64,000 nt of DNA from Phycisphaerae bacterium (lineage in GTDB: Bacteria; Planctomycetota; Phycisphaerae; Phycisphaerales; UBA1924). The stretch lies in assembly GCA_016873295.1 (NCBI GenBank), contig VGXM01000003.1, positions 105,178-169,177 on the forward strand. Reading direction: 5' to 3'. The translations under genes and the position numbers were made by a program. Below the pieces are notes generated by a model. That model ran no database searches. It had not been told where the DNA came from and saw only the letters and a program-made list of their open reading frames with translations. Shown in pieces: positions 43,515 through 52,900 of this stretch (position 1 is its first letter; every line of letters starts with the position of its first letter).

Positions 43515-44675
43515 TCAGTCCCGCGGCGAGAACTTGGCGACGACGCCCCAGCGGCTCAGGCCGAAGAGGTTGCCGTCGACGGGGCTGTCGGCCACGAACC
43601 GCTCGGCGCCGGGGACGGGCACGCGGGCGAGCACGTCGCCGGTGATCTTCTCGACCTGCGACAGGGTCGACGAGGCGGCGTCCCAGACCAGGAGCGAGCC
43701 CTTGCGCTCGCCCACGAGCACGCCCTGAACCTGCGGGTTGGACCAGGCGGGGGTCGAGCTCATCGGGTCGAAGGCGTTGAAGCCCGAGTCGGGGAGCTCG
43801 ACATAGAGCCGCCCGGCGTGGAAGGCGGGCGGCGTGGTGAGCGGCGCGCCGGTGCGGAGGCGCCAGATCGCCCCGCCGTTGCCCGCGAAGGCGTAGAGCG
43901 ACTGGTCGGTGCTGGCCACGAACATGAGATTGGCGCCTGTGGCGGGGTCTCCGCCGGGAGGGCCGAAGATGCGGTTGCGGCCGACCAGCGAGCCCGTGCC
44001 CGGGTCGAGGAAGAGGACGGCGCCGGTCTGGGTCACGGCCCCGACCGCGCCGCCGACGACGACCAGGGGATGGTCGATGGCGCCGGGTGTTCCGAAGGCC
44101 CATGCGGTGAGGCGGTAGCCCAGCGAATGGGCGATGACCTCGCCCCGGGCCGTCCCGAAGATCAACAGGTCGCCCAGGAGCAGGGGGGGGGTGTTGACGA
44201 CGCGTTCGAGCGGCTGGCGCCCGACCAACTCCCCGGTCGCCACGGCCAGTTGGAAGATCTCGGACTCGCTCGTCGAGAGCACCACGCCGTCCCTCCGGGC
44301 CAGCCCCACGAATCGCGTGAGCGTGTTGGAGAGGGCGTTGGACCAGCGGACCGCGCCGGTGGTGGGCTCAAGGACGCTGGTCGCGTTGCCGGATTCGTGC
44401 ACGACGATGGCGTCCGGCGAGGTCAGGATCGACTCGATCCGCCCGCCCCGCTCCACGGGCGGGAACCCCCGCCAGTCCAGGCGATAGCCCAGGCTGGCGA
44501 AGCCTCCCTCGTCAATCTGGAACTCGGCGGCGCGGTCGTCGGCGGTCATGGGCGGCGGCAGCACCACCTCGCCCGTGCCGCACCCCGTCAGCCCTACGCC
44601 CGCCAGGACGGCAACGAGGAACGCGGCCTTCGTCGGTCGCCCGACAGGACACGAGCGGCCAGATCGGTTCGTCAT
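43515..44675 (-). CDS. PQQ-like beta-propeller lipoprotein (BamB-like)
   Basis: 386 residues from ATG 44675. The N-terminus ends in a lipobox, FLVAVLAGVGLTGCG, so it is lipid-anchored after signal peptidase II cleavage. The body is a series of PQQ/quinoprotein-type blades (TTGAVRWSNALSNTL, ATGELVGRQPLERV, DPGTGSLVGRNRI, GNGGAIWRLRTGAPL). It resembles BamB of the outer-membrane assembly complex or related planctomycete propellers; which one cannot be told. It heads a unit with purH. Confidence 0.8.
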   Translation of the reverse strand: MTNRSGRSCPVGRPTKAAFLVAVLAGVGLTGCGTGEVVLPPPMTADDRAAEFQIDEGGFASLGYRLDWRGFPPVERGGRIESILTSPDAIVVHESGNATSVLEPTTGAVRWSNALSNTLTRFVGLARRDGVVLSTSESEIFQLAVATGELVGRQPLERVVNTPPLLLGDLLIFGTARGEVIAHSLGYRLTAWAFGTPGAIDHPLVVVGGAVGAVTQTGAVLFLDPGTGSLVGRNRIFGPPGGDPATGANLMFVASTDQSLYAFAGNGGAIWRLRTGAPLTTPPAFHAGRLYVELPDSGFNAFDPMSSTPAWSNPQVQGVLVGERKGSLLVWDAASSTLSQVEKITGDVLARVPVPGAERFVADSPVDGNLFGLSRWGVVAKFSPRD

Positions 44676-44757
44676 ACCGGCGATTCTCCAGCGACGGGCA
44701 GGTCGGCCCACGGACTCTCCGACCCGGCCCGGCGGGATGGTAACACATGGGGGCACC

Positions 44758-44786
44758 AGTATCGACGACCGCACCCCCCGCGTCAA
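44758..44786 (-). promoter_or_regulatory. Predicted promoter of the beta-propeller/purH unit
   Basis: Minus strand TTGACG (44786-44781), a 17-base spacer and GATACT (44763-44758), with about 75 bases of leader before ATG 44675. One of the better sigma70-type matches in the window. Confidence 0.5.
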
Positions 44787-44869
44787 CTTGGGGGGCCCGG
44801 GCGGCCCCCACGGGGGCGAAACCACCGCCCGGCTTTACTTGTGCCCCGGATCCCCGAACAGTCTCCATC

Positions 44870-45484
44870 GTGTTCACCGGGATCATCCAGTCCGTCGGGC
44901 GGGTCACCGCCTTGGAACGCCGGGGCGGGCTCGTCCGACTGGCCGTCGAGCCGGACGACGTCTGGGGGCCGGCTCCGGCCCTGGGGGACTCGATCGCCGT
45001 GCAGGGCTGCTGCCTGACCGTCGCCCAGGCCGTCGCTCCGGGCGGCCCGCTGACCTTCGACGTCGTGCCCGAAACGCTGGCCAGGACCACGTTGGGGTCG
45101 CTCGACGTGGGGGCAAAGGTCAACCTGGAGGCCTCGGTGACGCCCGCGACGCTGCTCGGCGGGCACGTGGTCCAGGGGCACGTCGACGGCGTGGGGGTCT
45201 TCGAGCGGGTCCAAGCCTCGCCTGAATGGCGGGTCGCCGTCAGGCCGCCCCCGGACCTGATGCAGTACGTCATCCCCAAGGGCTCGGTCGCCATCGACGG
45301 CGTGTCGCTGACGGTGGCGAGCGTGGACCCGGCGGGCGGGACCTTCGACGTGGCCCTGATCCCGACGACGCTCGCCAAGACGACGCTGGGGGCGTCCTGC
45401 GAGGGGCACCGCTGCAACCTGGAGTGCGACGCCATCGCCAAGACCGTCGTGCACTGGCTCAAGCACTACGGGGCGTTGAGATAG
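44870..45484 (+). CDS. ribE: Riboflavin synthase alpha subunit
   Basis: 204 residues from GTG 44870 (FTGIIQSVGRV). Dismutates two lumazines to riboflavin. The two homologous beta-barrel halves are visible: FTGIIQSVG...GCCLTV in the first, and GGHVVQGHVDGVG followed by GVSLTVASV in the second, with the catalytic C-terminal segment. Other rib genes are not adjacent. No FMN riboswitch is seen in the about 190 bases upstream. Confidence 0.93.
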   Translation: MFTGIIQSVGRVTALERRGGLVRLAVEPDDVWGPAPALGDSIAVQGCCLTVAQAVAPGGPLTFDVVPETLARTTLGSLDVGAKVNLEASVTPATLLGGHVVQGHVDGVGVFERVQASPEWRVAVRPPPDLMQYVIPKGSVAIDGVSLTVASVDPAGGTFDVALIPTTLAKTTLGASCEGHRCNLECDAIAKTVVHWLKHYGALR

Positions 45485-45491
45485 GGTGCGC

Positions 45492-45511
45492 CCCTCCCCG
45501 TCAGGGGAGGG
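45492..45511. repeat. CCCTCCCC/GGGGAGGG palindrome after ribE
   Basis: 8-bp arms around a 4-base loop, directly followed by another G-rich stretch. No T-tract. Same type as at 8513 and 55613. Confidence 0.5.
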
Positions 45512-45557
45512 CTGGGGAGGGGTTGTCCGAATGCCAGGCTCACGCCGACCGACTTCA

Positions 45558-45595
45558 CGTGCCACCGAGATCGCAAGGCCGATCTCGGTGGCACG
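45558..45595 (+). promoter_or_regulatory. 15-bp perfect hairpin covering the probable ruvC start
   Basis: CGTGCCACCGAGATC (45558-45572), an 8-base loop and its exact complement (45581-45595). The GTG at 45588, the best ruvC start, lies inside the right arm. The ends GTGCCAC/GTGGCAC place it with the repeat family seen at 15.8 and 63.4 kb. It may limit translation of ruvC or reflect a repeat that landed at the gene start. Confidence 0.6.
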
Positions 45596-46124
45596 CGGAT
45601 CGGCGCGGATCCTGGGGGTCGACCCCGGGCTGCGCGTCACGGGGTACGCGTGCCTGGACGCCGGCAACCCGCTCCGACCGGCCCTCGTGGAGGCCGGGGT
45701 GATTCGGCTGGCGCGGACGGAGGCGGGCCCGGCGGGGCGGTCGGCCTCGTCGGTGTCGGCCCGGCTGATGGAGCTGGACACGGAGTTCCGAGCCCTGCTG
45801 GAGCGCCTGGCGCCGGGCGTGGTCGCGGTCGAGGGCGTCTTTGCGCACGTGGAGTACCCGGCGACGGCGATCGTGATGGGGCACGCCCGGGGGGTGCTGC
45901 TGCTGGCGATCCGGCGGGCCGGGCTCAGGCTGATCGAGCTGCGACCGGCGGAGGTCAAGAAGACGCTGACGGGGAACGGGCAGGCGGGCAAGGCGCAGAT
46001 CCAGCGGGCCGTGCAGACACGCCTGGGGCTGCCGGAACTCCCCAGGCCGGCGGACATGGCCGACGCCATCGCGATCGCCTGGTGCGCCGCGGCCCGGGCC
46101 GCCGCGCCCCGCGTCTACCCTTGA
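45588..46124 (+). CDS. ruvC: Holliday junction resolvase RuvC
   Basis: 178 residues from GTG 45588; ATG 45531 would add 19 residues of repeat-derived sequence. Resolves Holliday junctions by paired nicking. RNase-H fold with four acidic catalytic residues: ILGVDPGLRVTGYA (Asp), VAVEGVFAH (Glu) and ADMADAIAIAWCAA (two Asp). The length matches normal RuvC (about 170). No ruvA or ruvB nearby. The start lies in a strong hairpin. Confidence 0.93.
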   Translation: MARGSARILGVDPGLRVTGYACLDAGNPLRPALVEAGVIRLARTEAGPAGRSASSVSARLMELDTEFRALLERLAPGVVAVEGVFAHVEYPATAIVMGHARGVLLLAIRRAGLRLIELRPAEVKKTLTGNGQAGKAQIQRAVQTRLGLPELPRPADMADAIAIAWCAAARAAAPRVYP

Positions 46125-46129
46125 CCCGC

Positions 46130-47587
46130 ATGAACCGCGACCAGGTGGCCGCCCAGGTTCTGATCGTCGAGGACGAGCCCGACCACGCCGAGGTCATGGC
46201 CGACGCCCTGCGCAAGCCCGGGCACGTCTGCACGATCGTCGGGACGGTCGCGGGCGCGATCGAGGAACTGCGCTTCGGGAAGTTCGACGTGATCGTGACC
46301 GACCTGCGCATGGCGGTGTCCGGGGGGAAGGACGGCGTGGCCCCCGACGGCGCCGACGCGGGCCTGGTCGTTCTCGGGAACGCCCGCACGCTCCAGCCCC
46401 AGGCCGAGACGATCATGGTGACGGCCCACGGCGACGTGCCCACGGCCCGGGCGGCGTTCAAGAAGGGGGCGTACGACTTCATCGAGAAGCCGCTGGACCT
46501 GGCCGTCTTTCGCAACCTGGTGAACCGGGCCGCCGAGACGGTGCTGCTGCGCCACCGTAACGAGGCGCTGCAGTCCAAGCTCGACGAGGCGGGGTTCGAG
46601 GGGATCGTGGCGACCTCCGAGCCCATGCGGGCGGTGCTCCGCAAGGTCAAGACGGTGGGGGCGGCGAACATCCCGGTGCTGATCTCGGGCGAGAGCGGGA
46701 CGGGCAAGGAGCTGGTGGCCCGCGCCGTGCACCGCAACAGCCGGCGGGCCAGCGGGCGCTACGTCACCTTCAACTGCGCGGGGCAGAGCGCCACGCTCCT
46801 CGAGGACGCCCTCTTCGGGCACGTCCGCGGGGCCTTCACCGGCGCCGACAAGGAGCGGGCCGGGGTCTTCGAGTACGCCGACGGCGGCACGCTCTTCCTC
46901 GACGAGATCGGCGACATGCCCCTGGAGATGCAGGCCAAGCTCCTGCGCGTGCTGGAGTCGGGCGAGGTGATCCGCCTGGGCTCCAACGAGGCCCGGCACG
47001 TCAACGTGCGCTTCGTGTCGGCGACCAACCGCGACCTCCGCGAGCTGGTCAAGGGCGGCACGTTCCGCGAGGACCTGTTCTTCCGCATCAACGGCTCGCA
47101 GCTCCACCTGCCCCCCCTCCGCGAGCGCCGCGAGGACATCCCGCCGCTCGTGGCCCACGCGGTCGAGCGGGCCATGCAGCAGTTCGCGCCCCAGGGCGAC
47201 GCGCCCGCCCCGCCCGAGCCCTCGGTGAGCGACGCGGCGATGATGCGACTGGTGAGCTACGCCTGGCCCGGCAACGTGCGCCAACTGCTCAACGTGGTGC
47301 AGAACATGGCGGTGTCGGCGATGGGGGAGGACCGCCCGCCGGGCGCCCCCCTCCTGCTCGACGTGCGGCACATCCCGCCGGAGATCCGCAGCGAGGACTC
47401 CCCGGACGACGCCGGCACGGGCGGACCGATCGCCTCGCTGGCCGGCACCACCCTCGAACAGATCGAGAAGCGGGCCATCCGCGAGACGCTGCGGCTGACG
47501 GCGGGCAACCGCGAGCAGGCGGCCAAGCTCCTGGGCATCGGCGAGCGCACGCTCTACCGCAAACTCAAGGAGTACGGGCTGCGCTGA
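46130..47587 (+). CDS. Sigma54-dependent response regulator (NtrC family)
   Basis: 485 residues. A receiver domain ([10 protein letters not shown]; phospho-acceptor Asp in VIVTDLRMA) is joined to an AAA+ domain with Walker A GESGTGKE, the sigma54-contacting loop GAFTGAD, Walker B LFLDEIGD and the R-finger, and to a C-terminal Fis-type helix-turn-helix ([20 protein letters not shown]). It activates sigma54 promoters when phosphorylated. The receiver has an insertion of about 12 residues after the acceptor Asp ([19 protein letters not shown]). No partner kinase is adjacent. It starts 5 bases after ruvC. Confidence 0.94.
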   Translation: MNRDQVAAQVLIVEDEPDHAEVMADALRKPGHVCTIVGTVAGAIEELRFGKFDVIVTDLRMAVSGGKDGVAPDGADAGLVVLGNARTLQPQAETIMVTAHGDVPTARAAFKKGAYDFIEKPLDLAVFRNLVNRAAETVLLRHRNEALQSKLDEAGFEGIVATSEPMRAVLRKVKTVGAANIPVLISGESGTGKELVARAVHRNSRRASGRYVTFNCAGQSATLLEDALFGHVRGAFTGADKERAGVFEYADGGTLFLDEIGDMPLEMQAKLLRVLESGEVIRLGSNEARHVNVRFVSATNRDLRELVKGGTFREDLFFRINGSQLHLPPLRERREDIPPLVAHAVERAMQQFAPQGDAPAPPEPSVSDAAMMRLVSYAWPGNVRQLLNVVQNMAVSAMGEDRPPGAPLLLDVRHIPPEIRSEDSPDDAGTGGPIASLAGTTLEQIEKRAIRETLRLTAGNREQAAKLLGIGERTLYRKLKEYGLR

Positions 47588-47609
47588 TCGCCCGTGGAGG
47601 GAACAGGCC

Positions 47610-48209
47610 ATGAGCCACGCCGGAGAGGTCACGCCCCCGCCCCTCGCGCCGCCCATCGTCCCCGGCCCGGTCCCGCCCCGTCGGGCAGGACCGACCTGGG
47701 CCCGCGTGATCGGCATCATCTCCATCGTGCTCGGGTCCCTGGGCGCCCTTGGAGGCGCGTGGAACGCGATCGCGGCCGCGCTCTCGCCCGCGTTCATGGG
47801 TTGGATGCCCCCGGACGACGCGGCCTTTCAGGCGATGCAGGCCGCCATGCGGAAGTGGGTGCCGTGGCAGGTCGCCGTCGGCGTGGCCCTCCTGCTGGTC
47901 GCGGGCGTTCTGCTGGCCTCCGGGGTTGGCATGGTTCGGTACCGGCGCTGGTCGGTGCGCGCCGCGTGGATCTGGATCATCCTCAAGGCCCTTGCGGTCA
48001 CGGGCAGTTCCGTCGTGACCGGGCTCCACCAGCGCGACCAGATGCAGGCGATGGCCGAAGCGGGGACTCCCCTGCCGGCGGGCCTGGTCGGCGGCATGGC
48101 GATCGGCTCGGCGATCCTCTACTGGCTGTGGGGGATGGTGTACCCCGCCTTCCTGTGCGTGTGGCTGGTACGGCCCTCCATCCGCAAGCAGACGCGCGAT
48201 TGGCCGTAG
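47610..48209 (+). CDS. Four-helix membrane protein of unknown function
   Basis: 199 residues. A Pro-rich N-terminus is followed by four hydrophobic helices (VIGIISIVLGSLGALGGAW, WQVAVGVALLLVAGVLLASG, AAWIWIILKALAVTGSSVV, GGMAIGSAILYWLWGMVYP). No domain recognised. It starts 22 bases after the NtrC-type regulator and precedes the zinc-ribbon gene by 9 bases, so it is likely in the same unit; a functional link is not shown. Confidence 0.6.
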   Translation: MSHAGEVTPPPLAPPIVPGPVPPRRAGPTWARVIGIISIVLGSLGALGGAWNAIAAALSPAFMGWMPPDDAAFQAMQAAMRKWVPWQVAVGVALLLVAGVLLASGVGMVRYRRWSVRAAWIWIILKALAVTGSSVVTGLHQRDQMQAMAEAGTPLPAGLVGGMAIGSAILYWLWGMVYPAFLCVWLVRPSIRKQTRDWP

Positions 48210-48218
48210 GAGGACCGG

Positions 48219-49682
48219 ATGCGCTGCAAGACCTGCCAGTACCCGCTCTGGGAGATCCGCGAGCGAATCTGCCCCGAGTGCGGCTCCCCCTTCAAGCCCA
48301 GCGACTTCGACTTCGTCCCCAACAGCGTTCAGTTCCGCTGCCCGCACTGCAACCAGAGCTACTACGGCACCGACGCGCGCGGGCACCTGGTCCCCTCCGA
48401 GTTCGATTGCGTCTCCTGCGGTCGGCACCTCCGCATGGACGACGCCGTGCTGCTGCCGACCGAGGGCGTCGCCGAGGAAGTGACCCGCGCCAACACCAAC
48501 CCCTGGCTCGATGGCAAGGGCCGCTGGGTCACGCGCTGGCTCACGACGGTGGCGATGGCCCTCTTCTCGCCCGTCCGTCTGATGCGCGGCACGCCCGAGG
48601 GCTCGCGTACGTCGGCCGCGGGTCGATTCTGCGCCGTCACCAGCGCGGCCTTCCTGGCCCTCGGCGCCTCGCTCATCGCCGCGATGTTCCTGATGCCCGG
48701 GCTGGGGCGTGGCGGGGGCATGGTCAGGGCGCTGGCCTGGGCCGGACTGGGGCTCGTGGTTGGAGTCGTCGGGCTCACGGGCATCGCGGCTCTGTGGGGG
48801 TTGGCGGCCCACGGCGTGCTGCGTCTCACCGGCCCGACCCACGCCGGCCCGGCCCGCACCGTGCAGTGCACCCTCTACGCCTCCGCGGGCAACGTGCTCA
48901 TGGCGGTGCCCTGGTTCGGCTTCTACCTTTGGCCCTTCTCGATCCTGTGGTGGTGGGGGTCGGCGGCGGCGATGGTCGTCGAGGCCCAGAAGGTCCGGGT
49001 GTGGAGGGCGATCGTCGGCACGGCGGTGATCCCGGCGCTGGGCCTGGCCGCCATCGGCGGCACGGTCGGCGTCGCGCTGTGGACGGCTCGGCAGGCGGTC
49101 GCGACGGTGCAGGCCACGGCCGCGGCGTCCTTCATGCAGCCCATCCCGCCGCGCGATGCCTTCGGGCTCCTGATCCAGCACGCCGAGGCCAACGCCGGGG
49201 TCGCCCCCGACCACGCTGCCCGCGCCCTGCTGGGGTACACGCCCGATCCGACCCGCCCCGCCCAGTGGGGTGGCTCGTTCCCGACCATGCTCCCCGAACT
49301 TCGCACGCAATCGCCCGCCGAGCGGATCCGCCGGCTCGATGAACTGGCCGCGTTGGTCGGAGCGGGCACGCCCAACCCCGCCGCGGCCCACCGCGTCGAC
49401 GACCTTGTGTTCATGTACACCGGCGTCGACCTGCTCCAGCCGCAGGATGGGGGGCTCTGGGTCATCGTCAAGTGCCCCGATCCCGACCTCGGCGACCCGC
49501 CCTTCGGTCCCAGGCCCGTCGAAGTGATCAGGGCCGACGGCTCGGGCCGGAACCTGCGCGTCGAGGACCTCCCCGCCGAGGTCGACCGCCAGAACGAGCT
49601 CCGCCGAGCGCTCGGCGTGCCCGAGATCCCCGACCCGATGCGCGTCCAGCGCGTCAGACCCGCGCCCGCGCCGCCCGGCTGA
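48219..49682 (+). CDS. Zinc-ribbon multi-pass (Yip1-like) membrane protein
   Basis: 487 residues. The N-terminus carries three zinc-binding pairs (MRCKTCQYPL, ERICPECGSPF, RCPHCNQSYYG, DCVSCGRHL), i.e. two ribbons. The middle has five or six helices with the pattern of a Yip1-type domain (YASAGNVLMAVPWFGFYLWP, SILWWWGSAAAMVVEAQKV). The C-terminal about 160 residues are soluble and ordinary in composition. No enzymatic motif. It resembles the gene at 19242 in design but is longer. Confidence 0.65.
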   Translation: MRCKTCQYPLWEIRERICPECGSPFKPSDFDFVPNSVQFRCPHCNQSYYGTDARGHLVPSEFDCVSCGRHLRMDDAVLLPTEGVAEEVTRANTNPWLDGKGRWVTRWLTTVAMALFSPVRLMRGTPEGSRTSAAGRFCAVTSAAFLALGASLIAAMFLMPGLGRGGGMVRALAWAGLGLVVGVVGLTGIAALWGLAAHGVLRLTGPTHAGPARTVQCTLYASAGNVLMAVPWFGFYLWPFSILWWWGSAAAMVVEAQKVRVWRAIVGTAVIPALGLAAIGGTVGVALWTARQAVATVQATAAASFMQPIPPRDAFGLLIQHAEANAGVAPDHAARALLGYTPDPTRPAQWGGSFPTMLPELRTQSPAERIRRLDELAALVGAGTPNPAAAHRVDDLVFMYTGVDLLQPQDGGLWVIVKCPDPDLGDPPFGPRPVEVIRADGSGRNLRVEDLPAEVDRQNELRRALGVPEIPDPMRVQRVRPAPAPPG

Positions 49683-49701
49683 TGTGGGACCGTTGCCCGT
49701 G

Positions 49702-49740
49702 CCACGACTGCCGCGGCTCTGACCGACAGTCGTGGGGTGC
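49702..49740. repeat. CCACGACTG/CAGTCGTGG inverted repeat
   Basis: 9-bp arms separated by about 14 bases, beginning CGTGCCACGACTG, in the 265-bp gap between convergent genes at 49682 and 49948. The GTGCCAC end matches the palindrome family; it may also serve as a shared terminator. A third CAGTCGTGG lies near 49931. Confidence 0.45.
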
Positions 49741-49947
49741 TCTGTTGAGGCCCCCATCGCCCGCCACGCCGGGCCCGAGGAGGCCCGGCGACGAACGCTC
49801 GGATCGGAGCCCGACGACCCGAGCCTTGGCTCGAGGACTCGCTCAGACTCGGCGTGCCGGTTGTTGAAGTGGGCACCGGTGCATCGCGAGGGATGAACCG
49901 GAGAGAACACGACCGCGCCCAGAGCGGCACAGTCGTGGCGCGGACCG

Positions 49948-52900
49948 TCACCAGTCCAGCGGTCCAAGCCACGCGCGGGCCAGGTCCTCGACCGGGGCGT
50001 CCAGCCCAACGGCACGCAGGCGACCCGACCCGTCGAGCACGCCGACGCGGACGATCGGCACGCCCGCCCGAGCCAGGCCCGCGGTCACGTGGTCAGCGGC
50101 GTCGGACGAAACCTCAAGCACGTACCGGCTGGGGGACTCGGCGAACGCCGCGACGATCGGGTCGGCGTGGGCCCGCGCCAGGTCGATCGCGGCGCCGATC
50201 GGGCGTTCGGGCGTGCTCCCGCCGATGAGCATCTCCGCGACCGCCACGAGCACGCCGCCCTCGGAGCAGTCGTGGGCGGAGCGCACCAGCCCCGCGCGGA
50301 TCGCGTCCGCGACCCCCCGCGCCGCCGACGGCCCTTGCTTCAGATCGGTCCGCGGCACGCGGCTCGGGCCCAGCCCGGCCAGTCGCTGGATCATGGAGCC
50401 GCCCAGGTCGCCCGTGGTCTCGCCGACCAGCAGCAGCACGTTGCCGGGCGCCTTGGCGTCGCTGGTGACGCACCGCCGCACGTCCGGCACGATGCCCAGC
50501 CCCGTGATGAGCAGCGTCGGCGGGATCTCGATCAGCCGCTCCACGCGCCCGGTCTTCGGGTCCGTCACCTTGAACTGGTTGTTGAGCGAGTCCTTCCCCG
50601 AGACAAAGGGCGTGCGGTAGGCCTTGGCGCCGTCGTAGCACCCGGCGCAGGCCCGCACCAGCGCCCCCATGTTCTCCGGGCGCTCGCAGCTGGGCCAGCA
50701 GAAGTTGTCGAGGATCGCGATCCGCGACGGGTCGGCCGCCACGCACACCAGGTTCCGCACGCACTCGTCGATCGCGGCCAGGGCCATCAGGTACGGGTCG
50801 CCGCCCGCCCCCGGGTCGCCGACACCCGTCTGGAGCCCGCACCCGACCGCGACGCCCCGGCCCGTGCCCGGCACCGGCTCGATCACCGACGCGTCGCTGG
50901 GCCCGCGACCGCCCGCGCGGCCCGGCCCCACCAGCGGCTTGACCACCGACCCCCCCTGCACTTCGTGGTCGTACTGCCGGACGATCCAGTGCTTGCTGGC
51001 GATGGTGGGATGGGAGAGGAGAGCCTTGAGCGGGTCAGTGAGAGAGTGAGGCGGGGTGGCAGGGAAACAGCCAGACCGCGAGACAGCGAGACAGGGCCCG
51101 GACGCCGATCCGCGCGTGCCTTCTCCCGGCCTCGCGGTCTCGCTGCTTCCCTGCCCCGCTGCTCCGCTTTGCCCCGGTCTCACTCCGTCCCCCCACACCG
51201 CCTCCTTCGTCGGCATGGGCAGCCCGTCGTGCAGCAGGTCCATCGACAAGCGACCGACCTCCGTGCCCTCGTAGCGCAGCACCAGCTCGCGGCCGGGCGT
51301 GCCGAACGTGCCCAGCACCGCCAGCTCGACGCCCTCCTCGGCGCAGATCCGCTCCAGCGCGGGCAGGCGGTCGCGCGGCACCGCCAGCACCATCCGCTCC
51401 TGCGCCTCGCTGATCCAGATCTCCGTGTACGACAGACCGGCGTACTTGAGCGGGGCCCGCTCCAGGTCCACCTGGGCCCCCAGCGCCGAGCCCATCTCGC
51501 CCACCGCCGACGAGAACCCGCCCGCCCCGCAGTCCGTCATGGCCGTGTAAAGCGGCGTGGGCTCCTCGTCCCGGGCCCGCAGGATCGCGTCCAGCACCCG
51601 CTTCTCCTCGATCGCGTTGCCGATCTGCACGGCGTGGGAGAACTCGTCGGCGTGGGTGTCGGTCAGCTCGGCGGAGCTGAAGGTCGCGCCGTGGATGCCG
51701 TCGCGTCCCGTGCGACCGCCCAGGGCGACGATCAGGTCGCCGGCGCGGGCCTGCCCGCGCACGCGGTCGCGCGGGATCAGCCCCAGGCACCCGCAGAAGA
51801 CCAGGGGGTTGCCCACGTGCCGATCGTCGAAGTGCACCGCCCCCGAGATCGTGGGGATGCCCATGCGGTTGCCGTAGTCGCGCACGCCCGCGACGACCTC
51901 GGTGAGGACGCGGCGCGGGTGCAGGCACCCGGGCGGCACCTCGTCGGCGGGCGTGGCGGGGCCGGCGACCACGAAGACGTCGGTGCTGGCGATGGGCTTG
52001 GCGCCCAGGCCCGTGCCGATGACGTCGCGGATGCATCCGCCGATCCCCGTCGCCGCCCCGCCGTAGGGCTCGATCGCCGACGGGCGGTTGTGGGTCTCGA
52101 CCTTGACGCACACGCCCCAGCGCTCGTCGAAGGCGACGACGCCGGAGTTGTCCTTGAAGACCGAGAGCGTCCAGTCGACGCCGTCGCCGATCAGCTCGTG
52201 CGTCGCCGCCGCCACCGTGCGCTTGAGGAGGTTGTCGATCTCGACCGTGCCGTCGTCCCGCACGACGTGCCCGGGCCGCCCCTCCCACCGGATCTCCGCT
52301 CCGCCCCCGCTCTCGCTCCCCCTCTCCCCCCTTGTCTCGCTGTCCCGCTTCGCCGCCTCGCTGTACCTCACCCGGCTCTTGAGCGTCTTGTGCACGCAGT
52401 GCTCGGACCAGGTCTGGGCCAGCGTCTCCAGTTCGATGTCCGTGGGCTCGCGCCCGATCGACCGGTAGTGGTCGCGGATCGCGCGCATCTCGGGCAGGCT
52501 GAGGAACAGGTGGGCCTCGCGGCTGAGGCGCTCCAGGGCCCCGTCGTCGAGTTCGCGCAGCGGGAAGCGCGTCAGCCTGAGCCTGTACGCCGTCCCCCTG
52601 GGCAACGACGCGGGCGTCCACGGCGCCAGGTGGATCGCCTGCACCGCGCGGTTGGCCAGCTGACGCTCGGCGAGCAGGCGGACCCCCTCGTCCGTCAGCC
52701 CCGACACGTCGTAGCGCCAGCCGGTGGAGACGGCGGGCGGGGCGTCGAGCGAGAGAAGGTCGCGGATGGCCTCGCGCACGGACTGCGCGGCCGGATCCAT
52801 CACGCCGGGGAGCGGGTGCACCTCGACCACGGCCTCGCCGGACCGGGTTGGCGACGCGCCCCGCGTCCAGGACTCCACCACCGGGGCCGCCAGCAGCCGC

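Noticed and set aside
44676..44869. FMN riboswitch upstream of ribE
   Set aside because: No recognisable RFN element core was found; the region instead holds the divergent promoter.
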